DNA from: Metabacillus halosaccharovorans
Lineage (GTDB): Bacteria > Bacillota > Bacilli > Bacillales > Bacillaceae
Reading direction: 5' to 3'
DNA length: 64,000 nucleotides
NCBI RefSeq assembly: GCF_002019635.1
Contig: NZ_KV917371.1
Location: forward strand, 2,893,987-2,957,986
Shown here: one piece after another, positions 62,711 to 64,000 of the stretch
Numbering within the stretch: position 1 is the first letter of the stretch
Layout: every line of letters starts with the position of its first letter
The notes under the pieces: model-generated
Told to the model about the DNA's origin: nothing
Database searches by the model: none
What the model saw: the letters and a program-made list of their open reading frames with translations, nothing else
Position numbers and translations under genes: made by a program

Positions 62711-63691
62711 TTATTCCGGAATAAGCTCAAGCTTCTTACGCAGCTTTTCTTCACTAAAAATCCAGCCTGTATAAGAGCTGACAATATTTAAGTCTGTGTC
62801 TAATTGGACGATGGCGACGAAAGGATAATAACCCTTACTGCGATAACGAAGGTCGATAAATCGAACCTCAAAATGATCACTGAATTCATCAACCTCCCAG
62901 CGATAAACCGGTGAAAATGATAAAAAAGCTGAAATATTATCATCTTCCTCTGCCGCCTTAATGACTTCTGTTTGTGGAACAGGCACACGCTCAAACTCAT
63001 CCAACAGAATAATTTCTTCATTAACAGAACGAGCAACATGAAAAGTTTTATCAGTCATGATTGCAATATGCCATTGACGAAACCTCATTGTCGGTGATAT
63101 GATGACCTGCTCAATATCTGGGATGATTTTGTGTAAACGACGGACAATATTTCTCTTCATAGCAAAACGAATAAGGTAATAGCCAATCAAAATGATATAA
63201 ATACTCAAAAATGTGTAACCTGGATGAGCACCAAAAATCCAAATGACAATACCAATAACATGCATGATAAAAATAAAAGGATCGAACGTATTAATTATAC
63301 CTAAAGCAATCCACTTTTTTGTGAATGGCCGTAAAGCCTGGGTACCATATGCGTTAAAAATATCAACAAAAACATGAAGAACGATCGCGAACAATGTCCA
63401 AAGATAAAGATGAAGAAGATTGCTTTCAGGAATAAAAATCGTCAGCATACCTGTAATCAAAAAAGACCATATAAAGATAGCCGGGATTGAATGTGTAATC
63501 CCTCTATGATTTCGAATATATTTCGCATTATTTCTTAGTTTTAAAATGGTATCCAGGTCAGGAGCTTGTGACCCAATAATTGTGCCGAACATTACAGCTG
63601 TAGCAGTGGGATTATCAATGCCAACGACCGGATCAAGAGTCGCTAACCCGCCAAGTGCAATGCCCATGACCACATGTGTTCCAGTATCCAA
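62711..63691 (-). CDS. yfhP: Membrane-bound metal-dependent hydrolase YfhP (YdjM family)
   Basis: 326-aa membrane protein of the YdjM/DUF457 family. The N-terminal domain carries the His/Asp pattern: DTGTHVVMGIALGG, GSQAPDLDTI and NHRGITHSIPAIF, then four membrane segments (about 65-175) and a soluble C-terminal part of about 130 residues. B. subtilis YfhP (327 aa) represses yfhQRS-type genes or affects DNA repair; the enzymatic role is inferred from the motifs. Start ATG follows AAGGAGG. Confidence 0.9.
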   Translation of the reverse strand: MDTGTHVVMGIALGGLATLDPVVGIDNPTATAVMFGTIIGSQAPDLDTILKLRNNAKYIRNHRGITHSIPAIFIWSFLITGMLTIFIPESNLLHLYLWTLFAIVLHVFVDIFNAYGTQALRPFTKKWIALGIINTFDPFIFIMHVIGIVIWIFGAHPGYTFLSIYIILIGYYLIRFAMKRNIVRRLHKIIPDIEQVIISPTMRFRQWHIAIMTDKTFHVARSVNEEIILLDEFERVPVPQTEVIKAAEEDDNISAFLSFSPVYRWEVDEFSDHFEVRFIDLRYRSKGYYPFVAIVQLDTDLNIVSSYTGWIFSEEKLRKKLELIPE

Positions 63692-63910
63692 TGAATGTAC
63701 CTCCTTGTTTTAACACCCGAGGATATAACCCAAGTTTTCTAAGTGATTGTCCATAAAAGCTCTATTTCATAAGTTCCTTGAAAATATATGATGCAATAAT
63801 GTCCAATGTGAACATTTCTGTTTATTTTTAAACATCAAGACTTTATCTATAAATGAACTTGTACTATTCTTAACAGGTAGAAAGTGTGTTAAATTTAGAA
63901 TTTAGTCTTG

Positions 63911-64000
63911 GTGTCTAGCTCCAGCGCCTAGCCCCTCGAGGTCATAAGATACAAATGAATTGAAGACAAAAAACGTCTTCTATTCATTTGTATCTTATGC
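63911..64000. repeat. Covariant palindromic repeat family 1, copy F (cut by window end)
   Basis: GTGTCTAGCTCCAGCGCC, GCCCCTCGAGGTCATAAG, then the inner stem ACAAATGAAT-T-GAAGAC against GTCTTC-T-ATTCATTTGT, and CTTATGC at the window edge. The loop is AAAAAAC rather than AAAGAAC. Confidence 0.88.

Overview
The window is low-G+C Firmicute DNA from a spore-former of the family Bacillaceae. Two blocks follow Bacillus subtilis gene order closely: yfkM-yfkK-yfkJ-yfkI-yfkH-yfkF-chaA(yfkE)-yfkD-yfkC-yfkA-yfjT-pdaA-yfjP-rlmCD (about 9.5-25.5 kb), and yfhD-yfhE-(accessory)-yfhF-recX-yfhH-sspK-yfhJ-yfhP (about 56.9-63.7 kb). Spore genes (pdaA, sspK, yfhD/yfhE), AAGGAGG-type ribosome binding sites, frequent TTG/GTG starts and a sigma-B promoter fit this. 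The genus cannot be fixed from the sequence; a Metabacillus- or Cytobacillus-like organism is a guess.

Layout. 0-2.6 kb: an IS110/IS1111-type transposase gene with long non-coding flank, then a lipoprotein. 2.9-9.5 kb: an alpha/beta hydrolase and a five-gene Opp-type ABC importer on the minus strand, with a cre-like box and a hairpin after the binding-protein gene. 9.5-25.5 kb: the conserved yfk/yfj block (stress protein, phosphatase, Ca2+/H+ antiporter, mechanosensitive channel, radical-SAM protein, class I fumarase, cortex deacetylase, DNA glycosylase, rRNA methyltransferase). 25.5-45 kb: a mosaic accessory region with an SDR fused to a Met/Gln-rich tail, an ABC-F ATPase, a broken membrane-protein gene, two DUF3231 paralogues, a GreA-like factor with a leader ORF, a double-headed MerR regulator facing a UvrA-like ABC protein, a c-di-AMP riboswitch in front of a KtrB/KtrD potassium channel, an aminoglycoside adenylyltransferase and an FAD oxidoreductase. 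45-51.6 kb: a sugar-catabolism cluster (two LacI regulators, ThuA, two Gfo/Idh/MocA dehydrogenases, a TIM-barrel isomerase) with two matching operator palindromes. 51.6-64 kb: RNA methyltransferase, P-loop kinase, YfmL helicase, amidase, then the yfh block.

The most unusual content is non-coding. (1) Degenerate tandem arrays with a strict 20-bp period lie just beyond terminators at three loci; two of them share a consensus and a terminal unit. (2) A ~125-bp palindromic repeat occurs six times; its inner stem varies between copies but pairing is kept by compensating changes. (3) A tRNA-like fold without a CCA end sits in the leader of an acetyltransferase gene, and its 3' acceptor strand can also pair with a downstream hairpin arm. 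(4) Five DnaA boxes lie within 93 bp upstream of yfhD. (5) A MITE-like element with 27-bp inverted ends has supplied the C-terminus of one gene and the stop codon of its neighbour.

No rRNA, functional tRNA, CRISPR array or prophage was seen. Starts were chosen by ribosome binding site, so several genes are shorter than their maximal reading frames.
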